A stretch of 64,000 bases of DNA, taken from contig NZ_CP024190.1 in NCBI RefSeq assembly GCF_003391395.1, positions 3,906,001-3,970,000 of the forward strand, in the 5' to 3' direction. Below the pieces are notes generated by a model, which saw nothing but the letters and a program-made list of their open reading frames with translations, searched no databases and was not told where the DNA came from. Below are positions 35,030-43,311 of the stretch, piece by piece. Source of the DNA: Mycobacterium marinum. Lineage in GTDB: Bacteria; Actinomycetota; Actinomycetes; Mycobacteriales; Mycobacteriaceae. How positions within the stretch are numbered: position 1 is the first letter of the stretch; every line of letters starts with the position of its first letter. Position numbers and translations under genes: made by a program.

Positions 35030-36037
35030 CTAGTCCAATGCCGCAATCGCGGCCTTCAGTTTGGGCATTGTCTGCTCGAGCAGTTTGAGGCTCTTCCAGC
35101 CTTCCTCGGGTGACAGACCGCCCAGCAGCGGTTGAAACGCAAATCCCGACCGGTCGACCATGTCAGGCACTCTGGCCAGCAGATCATCCGGTGTCCAAGC
35201 CGCGAACAGACCCGCCTGGCGCAGCACGGCGGGATCGGTCAGCGACTTGAACGGCGAATTGGACGCATCGCCTTCCTGCTCAGCCCATTTGGCGTACTCG
35301 GTGATGACATGGATGGCATGGCGTTCGATTGCGGCCCAGCCACGCTCGGGGTCTTCGCATAGATGGATGCTGATCGGGATGAGCATCGGCCGAAAGTAAA
35401 GCCCCGGCTCACGACCGTGTTTGCGGCATTCTTCGAGATAAACATCCACCAGGTCGGGAACCATTGGCAGGAATCCGAGACCGAAGCGCGCGGCGCGACG
35501 GGCCGAGGCTTTGACGCCGCCGCCGACCAAGATGATCTCCTCGGGCTTCTGTATCGGCAGCGGGCGCACACACACCGGGCGGCCGTCGGCTTCGAACGTC
35601 TCGCCACGCAGCGCCCGGATGATCGTCTCGATGCCCGAGTCCATGAGCTTGGCCCGATCGGCCAGCGACTTGCCGAACATCGCGAACTCCGATGCCACAT
35701 AGCCAGCGCCGAAGGTCACGTTGATGCGCCCGCCCGACATCAGATCGGCGATGGCGATCTGTTCGGCGACCAGCACGGGATCGTGCAGCGGCAGCACCAC
35801 CGCGCCGATAAGCAGGCGGGCATGCTTGGTCACCGCGGCCATCCCACCCGCCATGGTGAACGGCTGCGGCAGATAGCCGTCTTCGGAACCGTGATGTTCC
35901 ATGACGCTGATGTTGTCGACGCCGATGCCGTCGGCGAAAGCGGCCATCTCGATTGCGGCGCGATAGAGCTCAGCGGTCGGAGCACCCCATTCGGGCGCGC
36001 GCATATCGAAGGAAACGGTGGTCTCGATGGTTCTCAT
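35030..36037 (-). CDS. Luciferase-like (LLM) F420/FMN-dependent oxidoreductase
   Basis: 335 residues with the LLM TIM-barrel pattern: NISVMEHHGSEDGYLPQPF, LLIGAVVLPLHDPVLVAEQIAIADLMSGGRI, and FGAGYVASEFAMFGKSL. Mycobacteria have many such proteins, mostly F420-dependent. The substrate is unknown. It lies upstream of the small HD hydrolase gene on the - strand with a 23-bp gap, so they are probably co-transcribed. Confidence 0.85.
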   Translation of the reverse strand: MRTIETTVSFDMRAPEWGAPTAELYRAAIEMAAFADGIGVDNISVMEHHGSEDGYLPQPFTMAGGMAAVTKHARLLIGAVVLPLHDPVLVAEQIAIADLMSGGRINVTFGAGYVASEFAMFGKSLADRAKLMDSGIETIIRALRGETFEADGRPVCVRPLPIQKPEEIILVGGGVKASARRAARFGLGFLPMVPDLVDVYLEECRKHGREPGLYFRPMLIPISIHLCEDPERGWAAIERHAIHVITEYAKWAEQEGDASNSPFKSLTDPAVLRQAGLFAAWTPDDLLARVPDMVDRSGFAFQPLLGGLSPEEGWKSLKLLEQTMPKLKAAIAALD

Positions 36038-36415
36038 GTTGGCCCTTCACCAGGGACGGTGTGGTTGGGAAATTGCGGTTGGCGCCCTCGAGCAGTGACC
36101 GTGCGCCGGCAAATCATCAGCCGGGCTCAACGCAGCCATTTGGCGATCGTATCCGGTCGCCCCGATATTGATCCGGAGAATATGGTGGGGCGCGTTGCCG
36201 GTAACCCAGGCCGGAACTAGTGGACGTGTCACCGGAGCCAGAAACCCGGCGCGATCTTCCATTGCGCCAGCGAAGCGCGGACGAGATGGCCCCAGCGGAA
36301 TCAAAACCGCTGTTCAGATCCGGTTTGAATAGCCCTGATCCCCATTGTGCGAGTAACCGGGCGAGCGTACGCTCCGGGACACAGGATCAGGCATCCTCGT
36401 GAGGAGCGGATCAAT
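36038..36415. other. Intergenic region, 378 bp, no gene seen
   Basis: Divergent gap between the LLM oxidoreductase and the excalibur protein. I see no convincing ORF, RNA gene or repeat. It should hold the promoters for both neighbours; GAGGAGC at 36400-36406 is the ribosome binding site of the small secreted protein. Confidence 0.5.
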
Positions 36416-36667
36416 ATGATTCGTACACTGTTCGCCGCTGCAGCAATCGCGGCCGCCAGCTGGGGAATGGTCACTGGGACCACCGCGCCGATAGGTCGCG
36501 CTGAGCCTGCCGATGCGAATTGCACCGAGATGAGTTCAAACGGAATCTGCATCTACCGAAATTGCACCGACGCACATCGACACGGCAGGTACGACATTCC
36601 CCTGGGCGATCCGGAATACTGTCCCGCCCAAGATCGCGACAACGACGGCGTAGCTTGCGAGAGCTGA
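36416..36667 (+). CDS. Small secreted excalibur-domain protein
   Basis: 83 residues. A signal peptide (LFAAAAIAAASWGMVTG) is cleaved near GRA. The mature part has the excalibur calcium-binding motif GDPEYCPAQDRDNDGVACE, with DRDNDG as the EF-hand-like loop, and cysteines at NCTEM, ICIYRNC, YCPA and ACES that can pair. Such proteins bind Ca2+ outside the cell; the role is unknown. GAGGAGC precedes the ATG. Confidence 0.8.
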   Translation: MIRTLFAAAAIAAASWGMVTGTTAPIGRAEPADANCTEMSSNGICIYRNCTDAHRHGRYDIPLGDPEYCPAQDRDNDGVACES

Positions 36668-36733
36668 GCGAGTATCGGCTATAGCGCGCTCTCGCCGCGA
36701 CGACCACGGCGGCGCGGCTGACCGGGGAAAATG

Positions 36734-37213
36734 TCAGCGCGAGGATATGGGCTGGTGCAAACCCGAGACGCCGACCTGCTCACCGGCGGCTTCTGGCCGT
36801 CGCCGCATGCTCGGGTATTCGACATCGCTTTCACTAGCGCTCACCCTGGGGCCTCGATACATGCACCCGGAGCTGCAAGTCTCCGACACACTCACCGCAG
36901 ACATCATCGGAAGCAGCGTTGCCAGCTCGCGCCAGATCCACATGGAAAGGTGCTCGCTGGTCGGGTTCTCCAACCCGTCAATCTCATTGAGGTAGTAGTG
37001 GTCGAGCCGTGCGATTACCGGCTTGCAGGCATCCTTGATTTTGCCGAAGTCGACGATCCAGCCGGCCCGCGGATCGACCGGACCTTCGATGTAGATGCGC
37101 GCCCGATAAGAATGGCCGTGCAGGCGTCCGCACTTGTGCCCTGCCGGAACGTTGGGGAGCCGGTGGGCTGACTCAAACGTGAACTCGCAGTAAATTTCTG
37201 CCGTATCCGTCAT
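36734..37213 (-). CDS. 6-pyruvoyl-tetrahydropterin synthase / QueD-family protein
   Basis: 159 residues. Zinc ligands are in FESAHRL and LHGHSY (GHKCGRLHGHSYRA also holds the catalytic Cys), with VDFGKIKDACKPV, LDHYYLN and ENPTSEHLSMWIW completing the fold. VSVSETCSSGCMYRG provides the substrate-binding Glu. Residues after ~125 form an extra C-terminal tail. No queC, queE or queF gene is nearby, so the pathway (queuosine-type or pterin) is not evident. Confidence 0.82.
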   Translation of the reverse strand: MTDTAEIYCEFTFESAHRLPNVPAGHKCGRLHGHSYRARIYIEGPVDPRAGWIVDFGKIKDACKPVIARLDHYYLNEIDGLENPTSEHLSMWIWRELATLLPMMSAVSVSETCSSGCMYRGPRVSASESDVEYPSMRRRPEAAGEQVGVSGLHQPISSR

Positions 37214-37627
37214 GATATTCCTCGGTCCTTGCGAGTTTGGATATTCAACTGACGCCTAGGACGCTGAAGGCACCGGTAACCCCGGTGACGCCAATTGATG
37301 CACGAGCAAAATTCCGCGGCGATTCTGCGTGACCGATGGTTATCGCCCACCCGTACCCCGCCCGCGCTGCGTGCACTTTCGGAGTTTATAAGACATGGCC
37401 TCGGAAAATCTGGACTTTGGACGGCAAAGCCCGAACGGGTGCCACGCGTATCAGACTACCGACTCAACAAGGACTGCTGCCGCTATCGCGCGGATGCGGC
37501 GTGCCCGGGCTGGCCATGCTCTGCTACCCCGCTGACTCCGCCGGTGTCGCCACCACAGCATGGGTGGCCGGACATCGTGAACTGGTCCACGCGAACGAGA
37601 GTCGTTCATCGGTGGGTCAAGTGCCTG
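37214..37627. other. Intergenic region, ~410 bp, no gene supported
   Basis: Short open frames exist here, but none has a family signature or a ribosome binding site I trust. It probably holds the QueD promoter at its left end and the outer part of the IS3 remnant at its right end, whose exact left boundary I could not place. Confidence 0.4.
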
Positions 37628-37912
37628 CCTAGCGGGCCGGAGGTTGGTAGCCCAGGGCCGAGTGGGGCGATAGTGATTGTAGTCGTGTTTCCAGTCGCTG
37701 ATGATCACGCGGGCCTGGGCCAGAGACCATAAGCTGTTGATGTTGAGGCACCCGTCGCGGATGCGGGAGTTGAACGATTCGACGTACCCGTTTCGCCATG
37801 GCTCGCCGGCCGGAATGAAGTGCAGCCCGACCTAACTGTCGGCCCACTCAGCCATTGCCGTGCAGGCTAATTCGGGGCCGTTGTCACGACGCGGTACGTG
37901 TGGATAGGCGCT
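37628..37912 (-). pseudogene. IS3 transposase orfB, C-terminal fragment, broken
   Basis: Reading the - strand gives DNGPELACTAMAEWADS, an in-frame stop, then VGLHFIPAGEPWRNGYVESF, NINSLWSLAQARVIISDWKH and DYNHYRP. A frameshift follows, and HSALGYQPPAR reads on in another frame. This is the end of a DDE integrase core (rve) including the final catalytic Glu (VESF). A stop codon and an indel make it non-functional. Confidence 0.85.
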
Positions 37913-38165
37913 GCGCGTCCTTCTCCGACTCAGCATCAGCCAGCAACCGCTTTAACGTAGCGTTCTCGCGTTCGAGGTCCTCGAGCTTCTCGGCGTCCTC
38001 GGCCTTCAAACCGCCGAACTGGTTACGCCAGCGGTGATAGCTGGCCTCAGACACCCCGAGATCGCGGCACACCGCCGCGGTGTCCTCACCCTCGACCAGC
38101 AGCCGATCCGCGGCCATCAGCTTGCACGCAATCCGCTCCGGGCTGTGCCGCTTCCTCATCGCCAT
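37913..38165 (-). pseudogene. IS3 orfA (helix-turn-helix transposase subunit), 3' end lost
   Basis: MAMRKRHSPERIACKLMAAD begins a typical IS3 OrfA, with a helix-turn-helix (CRDLGVSEASYHRWRNQFGG) and a leucine-zipper segment (EKLEDLERENATLKRLLAD). After SEKDA the sequence leaves the family and reads QRLSTRTAS, where the internal deletion joins it to orfB. Copy 2 keeps the true end. Confidence 0.85.
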
Positions 38166-38245
38166 GATCTTGTCGAGCCTTCCTGCCCACAACATGGGCC
38201 GCAAGACCCCCATGAGCCATGCATCAACCGATCGGGGTCAGGCCA
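37913..38245. repeat. 333-bp direct repeat, copy A (partner 42980-43311)
   Basis: Nearly identical to 42980-43311 in the same orientation. The two differences noticed are G/A in the ATCCGCTCC/ATCCACTCC stretch and one extra A in CCCCCATGAG. Both end at GGTCAGGCCA, the IS3 terminus. The 5.1-kb spacing allows homologous recombination that would delete the PPE pair and the IS110 element. Confidence 0.9.
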
Positions 38246-38425
38246 GCTCCGGTTACCCTTCACGAGCACTGAACCTGGTGTGTAACTCGCCCAAGCCTTT
38301 TGCAGCAAGCGTAATTTCAATCCACCTTCACCACTGGCATCGCCAGTCCTGCAGGGGATGTGAAAGACACCTTGTAAGAGGTTGCGGCGAAGCCTCGGCG
38401 CTTCAGCAACTTGTTCGTAAGGGCT

Positions 38426-39598
38426 TCAGCAACTTGTGCGTAAGGAAGGTAGCGCCGGAGCTGTTGTAGATGAATAACCGGGCGCGGTTGTCGTCAAGAG
38501 CTGCACCTGCGACACCATGCTTGGCCGCCCATTGTCCGTCGACTCCACCGGTGAGGCATCGTTTGGCATTCGCAGTTCACCGTTGTGTGCGGAAGCGAGT
38601 GTAGCGCTCGCAGCGCCCCCGTCAGCCCGCAGCATTCCCAGAGGTGCCGGCTGACCATATAAGCTAGGCAAGAATGAGAGGCTCTGCGCGATATCGATAT
38701 TGAACGCGGCCGATAAGCCCCTCTCGACGCAAGACAGCACACATGCCCCCAAGGGCGCCGACACGATGCACAACTCCAGCCCCAGCAGTACATGCCACGC
38801 CCCTAGAGCCGCGAGACCGGCGACAACCAGGAAGAATGCAAATTCTTTTATAATTTCCACCAGAAGCAATACGAATATGGCCAGGGTCCAGATCAGCTGC
38901 AAAAATGCGATAAGGAATTGCCCCGCAACGATAAGAACCAAGAGCTGGACTATATTATCCAAAAGCAACAAAAACATTTCCCAAATCCCCATGACGGCAG
39001 ACCCGACGGGGTCTGTGATGAATTTGGCTATTTCGATTTCGGGTTCGAGGATGAGCGGTTCAGCGTTGTGGATGAGCGGGGCTGGTGTGGTGTGTGGCAT
39101 CGAAGCAAGTGCCGTGCCCGAGATCACTTGGTAGGCATCCATAGTGGTGGCGGCTTGGACCCACATCCGCGCGTAGTCAGCTTCGTTGACCGTGATGGGG
39201 ACGGTGTTGAGCCCAAAGAAATTGGTCGCGACCAGCGCCGTGTGGGTGGTTCGGTTGGCGGCCAGCTCCGCCAGTGTCGGCATCGCTGTCAGCGCACCGA
39301 CGTAGGCGTCAGCTGCCACCTCGTGCTCGATTGCAGTCGCCGCGTAGTCGGCACTGGTCGTGGCCAACCACGTCAGGTATGGCACATGCGCATCGACATA
39401 ACTCTGCGCGCTCGGCCCCTCCCATGCCGCGGCGGCCCCGCCCACGATGGAGGTGAGTTCCTCTGCGGCCGAGGCGTGCTCGGCGGCAAGTACCGTCCAT
39501 GCCGCCGCCGCCTCCCGCAACGGGCCTGGACCAGGGCCCGCGCTGAGCAACGCCGAATGCACCTCTGGTGGCAAAGCCATCCAGGCGGACCCCACCAT
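38426..39598 (-). CDS. PPE-family protein (1)
   Basis: 390 residues from MVGSAWMALPPEVHSALLS. The PPE helical domain spans ~180 residues, with WEGPSAQSYVDAH (WxG-like turn) and ATNFFGLNTVPITVNEADYARMW. The C-terminal half contains several hydrophobic helices (such as LLVLIVAGQFLIAFLQLIWT), unusual for a secreted PPE and suggesting membrane association, and ends in a Ser/Thr-rich tail. An in-frame start at 39688 would overlap the neighbour. It is a paralogue of the next gene. PPE proteins normally leave through type VII secretion with a PE partner, not seen here. Confidence 0.85.
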   Translation of the reverse strand: MVGSAWMALPPEVHSALLSAGPGPGPLREAAAAWTVLAAEHASAAEELTSIVGGAAAAWEGPSAQSYVDAHVPYLTWLATTSADYAATAIEHEVAADAYVGALTAMPTLAELAANRTTHTALVATNFFGLNTVPITVNEADYARMWVQAATTMDAYQVISGTALASMPHTTPAPLIHNAEPLILEPEIEIAKFITDPVGSAVMGIWEMFLLLLDNIVQLLVLIVAGQFLIAFLQLIWTLAIFVLLLVEIIKEFAFFLVVAGLAALGAWHVLLGLELCIVSAPLGACVLSCVERGLSAAFNIDIAQSLSFLPSLYGQPAPLGMLRADGGAASATLASAHNGELRMPNDASPVESTDNGRPSMVSQVQLLTTTAPGYSSTTAPALPSLRTSC

Positions 39599-39644
39599 CA
39601 AAACCCCTTCGAAATCAAAGTCGCCACCAACACATCCGGGTCTG

Positions 39645-40838
39645 CTACACCCAGGTAGCGGGCAGCATCGGCAGTTGCGGGCCCCCACCGAGATGGCCGG
39701 GTTCGAAATCCGCTACCCCGGCCGGGAATTGAAGAGACTCCGCATGGGCGGTTCCCGGGGAGCCCGGTATTCGAGCATGGTGTTCACCGACCATCGCCGT
39801 GGCTATCGGGCTTGGCGGCGCGGGGGCTGGCGTTGCTGTCGACAGTCCGGCGTCGGCGGGTGAGATTAGCAGCGTTGCTGGCTGGGTGTAGAAGCCCAGC
39901 AGCAGAGGGAGGTTTTGGGCGATATCAATATTGAACACAGCCGATAAGCCGCGCTCGGCGCCGGCCAACGCCACCGGTACCGCAATCGATGCCACCGGGC
40001 CAAGAACAGACGCCAAGGAGGCGAGCAGCGCGCCAAACGCCGCTGCCAGTGCCATCAATCCAATTAGTATCGGCATCAATATGGGAAAAGCCGCGAGAAT
40101 ATCAGTAACAAGAAATAGGGGGAGTAATGCAAATACCACTAACGCTATCAGCACAACTCCCGCCGCTAGCAAATACTGTCCTGTAACAATGGCTTCCAGA
40201 AACGCCCCAGGGGCCCACCAGAGTACCTCGAGGGCGATCAAGAAGCGCGAAAGTGGGCCCGGTCCAACAGGTTTCAGAGGAGTGGGGGTTGCGCCGATTT
40301 GGGTGTTGAGTATGGGCGGGACTGGTGTGGCGTGGGGCATCGAGGCCAGCGTCGCGCCCGAGACGACTTGATAGGCGCTCATGGTGGTGGCCGCTTGGAC
40401 CCACATCCGCGCGTAGTCGGCTTCGTTGAGCGTGATGGGGATGGTGTTGAGCCCAAAGAAATTGGTCGCGACCAGCGCCGTGTGGGTGGTGTGGTTGACG
40501 GCCAGCTCCGCCAGTGTCGGCATCGCAGCCAGCGCACTGGTGTAGGCCCCGGCCGCCACCTCGTGCTCGGCCGCCGTCGCCGCGTAGTCGGCGCTGGTGG
40601 TGTTCAACCACGCCAAGTACGGCGCGTGCGCGTCGACATAGCTCTGCGCGCTCGGCCCCTCCCACGCCGCGGCCGCCCCGCCTAGGATAGTGCTGAGTTC
40701 CTCTGCTACCGAGGCGTGTTCGGCAGAAAGTGCCGTCCATGCCGTCGCGGCTTCATGCAGTGGGCCGGGGCCGGGGCCCGCGCTCAACAATGCCGAATGT
40801 ACTTCCGGCGGCGAAGCCATCCAAACAGACGCGGTCAT
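39645..40838 (-). CDS. PPE-family protein (2), paralogue of the adjacent PPE
   Basis: 397 residues from MTASVWMASPPEVHSALLS. The first ~180 residues are very close to PPE (1): WEGPSAQSYVDAHAPYLAWL and ATNFFGLNTIPITLNEADYA. After ASMPHATP the sequences diverge, then share ERGLSAVFNIDIAQNLP further on. The middle holds several hydrophobic helices (VVLIALVVFALLPLFLVTDIL). It lies 46 bp upstream of PPE (1) on the - strand, so the two are co-transcribed tandem duplicates. Confidence 0.85.
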   Translation of the reverse strand: MTASVWMASPPEVHSALLSAGPGPGPLHEAATAWTALSAEHASVAEELSTILGGAAAAWEGPSAQSYVDAHAPYLAWLNTTSADYAATAAEHEVAAGAYTSALAAMPTLAELAVNHTTHTALVATNFFGLNTIPITLNEADYARMWVQAATTMSAYQVVSGATLASMPHATPVPPILNTQIGATPTPLKPVGPGPLSRFLIALEVLWWAPGAFLEAIVTGQYLLAAGVVLIALVVFALLPLFLVTDILAAFPILMPILIGLMALAAAFGALLASLASVLGPVASIAVPVALAGAERGLSAVFNIDIAQNLPLLLGFYTQPATLLISPADAGLSTATPAPAPPSPIATAMVGEHHARIPGSPGTAHAESLQFPAGVADFEPGHLGGGPQLPMLPATWV

Positions 40839-41386
40839 CAAGGCCTTTCCAGGAACTACTCGTCGTCGCATCTCTACGTCTAACGCAGGACCCGTGATTC
40901 GGTCCAGCAACGCCGGCGCGACCGCTTGCTCAAGCGATACGCGTCCGCGTCCGCCGCTACATCAGCTGGTGCTTGGCTGGCCGTCGCCCTCGACCCCTAA
41001 CCGATCCGCTGGCGCGACGGGCGAGATCATTCTCATTGCGTCCAGCCTTCACCAGCTCCATTAATTCCTCTTTACCGCAATATTATTCACGTGAAATGCG
41101 ACACCACGCCAGCACCATCGGCGACACCATTCACCCGTGAAGTACCTCTCGCGTCTGCACCGATCAGCGTTGACCCAAGGGCTTCCCGACACCGCCCGGG
41201 GTGGACGTTACCGAAGCCATCCGGAGCCGCCGCAAGCCTTCCTGGGCAAACGCCATTCACTCATAGATTCTTCATAACGCCTGTATCACCCGCGTTCGAG
41301 TGATCATGACCAAAAACGGGTCGGGCGAGTCCCTGTTACCGAGTCCAGCCCGTTCTCGATTCGGCCGGATGTCGACCATTCCGGTC
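40839..41386. other. Intergenic region upstream of the PPE pair, no gene seen
   Basis: About 550 bp of lower GC than its surroundings. It should contain the PPE promoter on the - strand. No open frame here has family features. The right end reaches the broken boundary of the IS3 orfB fragment. Confidence 0.4.
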
Positions 41387-41646
41387 TTATTTGCGCAGAA
41401 GCGCTGTCTCGGCGCGGACGTCATAGTAGGCAGGACGGAAACCACGACGGGGATGGTCCTTGGCGTACTGGCGCAGCCAGTCCCGCAGTGCGCCGTCTGG
41501 GCCCTCGGGCGGCGCTGCGCAGGATTCGTGACGTTGGGTAGCACGCTGTTGCCCGGTGACGCGGCAGGCGAACCGTTCGCTGACCGCCAGCACGCGCTGG
41601 AGATGACGAACAGCCGCCCGCCGGCGCTCCGGGCTTAGAAGTTTCC
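41387..41646 (-). pseudogene. IS3 orfB, N-terminal fragment (copy 2, distal part)
   Basis: On the - strand LLSPERRRAAVRHLQRVLAV and SERFACRVTGQQRATQ, then LRDWLRQYAKDHPRRGFRPA, form the start of IS3 OrfB (HTH_21-type domain before the integrase core). The similarity ends after AYYDVRAE near 41405 and a stop follows, so the integrase core is missing. It was separated from its orfA by the IS110 element at 41644-42963. Confidence 0.85.
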
Positions 41647-41659
41647 AGTGATGATGGTT

Positions 41660-41860
41660 TCTGGACGCTGGCTCCGAGGTTGTGACCCCGAAATTTCCTG
41701 GCTGATCGTGGTGCCTTTCTTTGGACCTGTCGAGCCTGCGGGGCCGGCGCCCGACCACACAGAGAACTCGGGCTTCGGCGCGAAGGGTGTGACCTGATAG
41801 GAGCGTGCTTCACCCGACGGCCCATCACTGGCCTGTCCACCCTCTGCGCACGGCGCCCGG
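41660..41860 (+). ncRNA. Putative IS110 bridge RNA
   Basis: Lies in the noncoding left end. Four short segments appear in bridge-RNA order: GAAATTTCC (41690-41698) resembles the left target flank GAAGTTTCC. CGCGAAGG (41779-41786) is the complement of the right target flank CCTTCGCG. ATAGGAGCGT (41797-41806) equals the element's right end. ATCACTGG (41824-41831) is the complement of its left end CCAGTGAT. Stem candidates lie between them (GTGGT near 41709 with ACCAC near 41754; GGGCCGGCGCCC). Ends of the RNA are approximate. The matches are seen; the function follows the IS621 model. Confidence 0.7.
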
Positions 41861-41884
41861 CCAAGGAAAGGAACCGGGCCTGAG

Positions 41885-42946
41885 ATGACGCGCAACAAAC
41901 GATCCATCATCGGCGGCGTCGACACCCATACGGCAACCCATCACGCCGCGGTCATCGACGTCAACGGCCGGCTGATTGCCGATGCCGAATTCCCCACCAC
42001 ACCAGCCGGTTACGCCTCGATGCTGACATGGATGCGCAGCAAGGGAAAACTTGGCCTAGTCGGTGTCGGTGTCGAAGGAACCGGGGCCTACGGGGCGGGG
42101 CTGGCCCGCTACCTGCACGATCAAGGCATCGACGTGCTCGAAGTTCCGCGCCCTGACCGGCGTATCCGCCGCCAACGGGGCAAAAGCGATCCGATCGATG
42201 CCGAAGCCGCTGCACGAACGGTATTGGCAGGCAAAGCAAGCGGCGCCCCGAAACTGGCCGACGGCCCGATCGAAGCCATCCGAATGCTCCGCGTTACCCG
42301 CAACGGAGCGGTCCAGGCCCGCACCGCCACCCTCAACACCCTGCGCTCGCTCGTCATCACCGCTCCCGAGCCGCTACGCACCCAGCTGCGTTCCCTAACC
42401 TCCGCGCAGCTTGTTACCGCTTGCGCACACCTGCGTCCCGACCTGACCAAACTCGCCGACCCCGTCCAGGCAGCTAAACACGCCTTACGTTCGATGGCTC
42501 TGCGCGCTCAACACCTCAATACCGAAACACGGACTCTGCGAATGCAACTCAATGACCTGACCCAAGCTGCAGCACCCGCCACTAGTGCCGTATTCGGGCT
42601 CGGTCCAGACACCGTCTCCGCACTGCTGATCACCATTGGCGATAACCCAGACCGGCTACGCAGCGAAGCCGCCTTCGCCCACCTCTGCGGGGTCGCCCCC
42701 ATCCCTGCATCCTCGGGCAAAACCCACCGACACCGACTGCACCGCGGCGGCGACCGGGCCGCCAACAGCGCCCTACACATCGCCACAGTCGTCCGGCTGC
42801 GCTACGACCCCCGCAGCCGCGCCTACGCCGACCGCCGCACCACCGAGGGCCTGTCCATGCCCGAAATCATTCGCTGCCAGAAGCGCTACCTGGCCCGCGA
42901 AATCTTCGACGCACTACGCGCCGACTACGCCCAACTCAGCACTTGA
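41885..42946 (+). CDS. IS110-family transposase/recombinase (DEDD)
   Basis: 353 residues. N-terminal RuvC-like DEDD domain: Asp13 in IGGVDTHTATHHAAV, Glu in VGVEGTGAYGAGLARYL and the Asp pair in GKSDPIDAEAA. C-terminal Tnp_IS116/IS110/IS902 domain with the catalytic serine region VAPIPASSGKTHRHRLHRGG. The frame is intact and GGAAAGGAA lies upstream of the ATG. The enzyme recombines donor and target DNA guided by a bridge RNA in related elements. Nothing indicates inactivation, so the element may still be mobile. Confidence 0.95.
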   Translation: MTRNKRSIIGGVDTHTATHHAAVIDVNGRLIADAEFPTTPAGYASMLTWMRSKGKLGLVGVGVEGTGAYGAGLARYLHDQGIDVLEVPRPDRRIRRQRGKSDPIDAEAAARTVLAGKASGAPKLADGPIEAIRMLRVTRNGAVQARTATLNTLRSLVITAPEPLRTQLRSLTSAQLVTACAHLRPDLTKLADPVQAAKHALRSMALRAQHLNTETRTLRMQLNDLTQAAAPATSAVFGLGPDTVSALLITIGDNPDRLRSEAAFAHLCGVAPIPASSGKTHRHRLHRGGDRAANSALHIATVVRLRYDPRSRAYADRRTTEGLSMPEIIRCQKRYLAREIFDALRADYAQLST

Positions 42947-42960
42947 CATCTATAGGAGCG

Positions 42961-43232
42961 TCCTTCGCGATCTCCCGCAGCGCGTCCTTCTCCGACTCAG
43001 CATCAGCCAGCAACCGCTTTAACGTAGCGTTCTCGCGTTCGAGGTCCTCGAGCTTCTCGGCGTCCTCGGCCTTCAAACCGCCGAACTGGTTACGCCAGCG
43101 GTGATAGCTGGCCTCAGACACCCCGAGATCGCGGCACACCGCCGCGGTGTCCTCACCCTCGACCAGCAGCCGATCCGCGGCCATCAGCTTGCACGCAATC
43201 CACTCCGGGCTGTGCCGCTTCCTCATCGCCAT
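42961..43232 (-). pseudogene. IS3 orfA (copy 2), separated from orfB by IS110
   Basis: MAMRKRHSPEWIACKLMAAD starts the OrfA; the helix-turn-helix and zipper are as in copy 1. It reads to ALREIAKD, where the IS110 element enters and adds a false ending (APIDVKC). Removing IS110 restores ALREIAKGNF and a stop, the normal end of IS3 OrfA. So the gene was whole before the insertion. Confidence 0.85.
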
Positions 43233-43311
43233 GATCTTGTCGAGCCTTCCTGCCCACAACATGGGCCGCAAGACCCCCTGAGCCATGCATCAACCGATCG
43301 GGGTCAGGCCA
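42980..43311. repeat. 332-bp direct repeat, copy B (partner 37913-38245)
   Basis: The orfA half plus the outer end of the second IS3 remnant, nearly identical to 37913-38245. It ends at GGTCAGGCCA, beyond which the flanking sequences differ, marking the IS3 right terminus. Confidence 0.9.

Larger units (their letters stand above)
37628..38245 (-). mobile_element. IS3-family element, internally deleted remnant (copy 1)
   Basis: On the - strand the element runs from the end at 38245 (TGGCCTGACCCCGATCGG) through orfA (start 38165). It then jumps directly into the last third of orfB, ending near 37628. The middle of the element is missing. The orfA half is almost identical to that of copy 2 at 42980-43311; the orfB half carries a stop and a frameshift, so the element is dead. 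Confidence 0.85.
41644..42963 (+). mobile_element. IS110-family insertion sequence, complete, inside the IS3 remnant
   Basis: Bounded by TCC at 41644-41646 and TCC at 42961-42963. Joining the outer flanks through one TCC restores the IS3 sequence exactly, so the borders are fixed to within the 3-bp core. The element is about 1317 bp, with a 238-nt noncoding left end, a 353-residue transposase and a 17-nt right end. There are no terminal inverted repeats, as expected for IS110. The long left end is the arrangement of IS110-group elements that encode a bridge RNA. Confidence 0.93.

Noticed and set aside
37295..37732. Open frames left of the IS3 remnant
   Set aside because: They run across the broken orfB into non-coding sequence and show no family motif.
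42936..42960. C-terminal end APIDVKC of the second IS3 orfA as real protein
   Set aside because: These codons belong to the right end of the IS110 element; removing it restores the normal IS3 ending.
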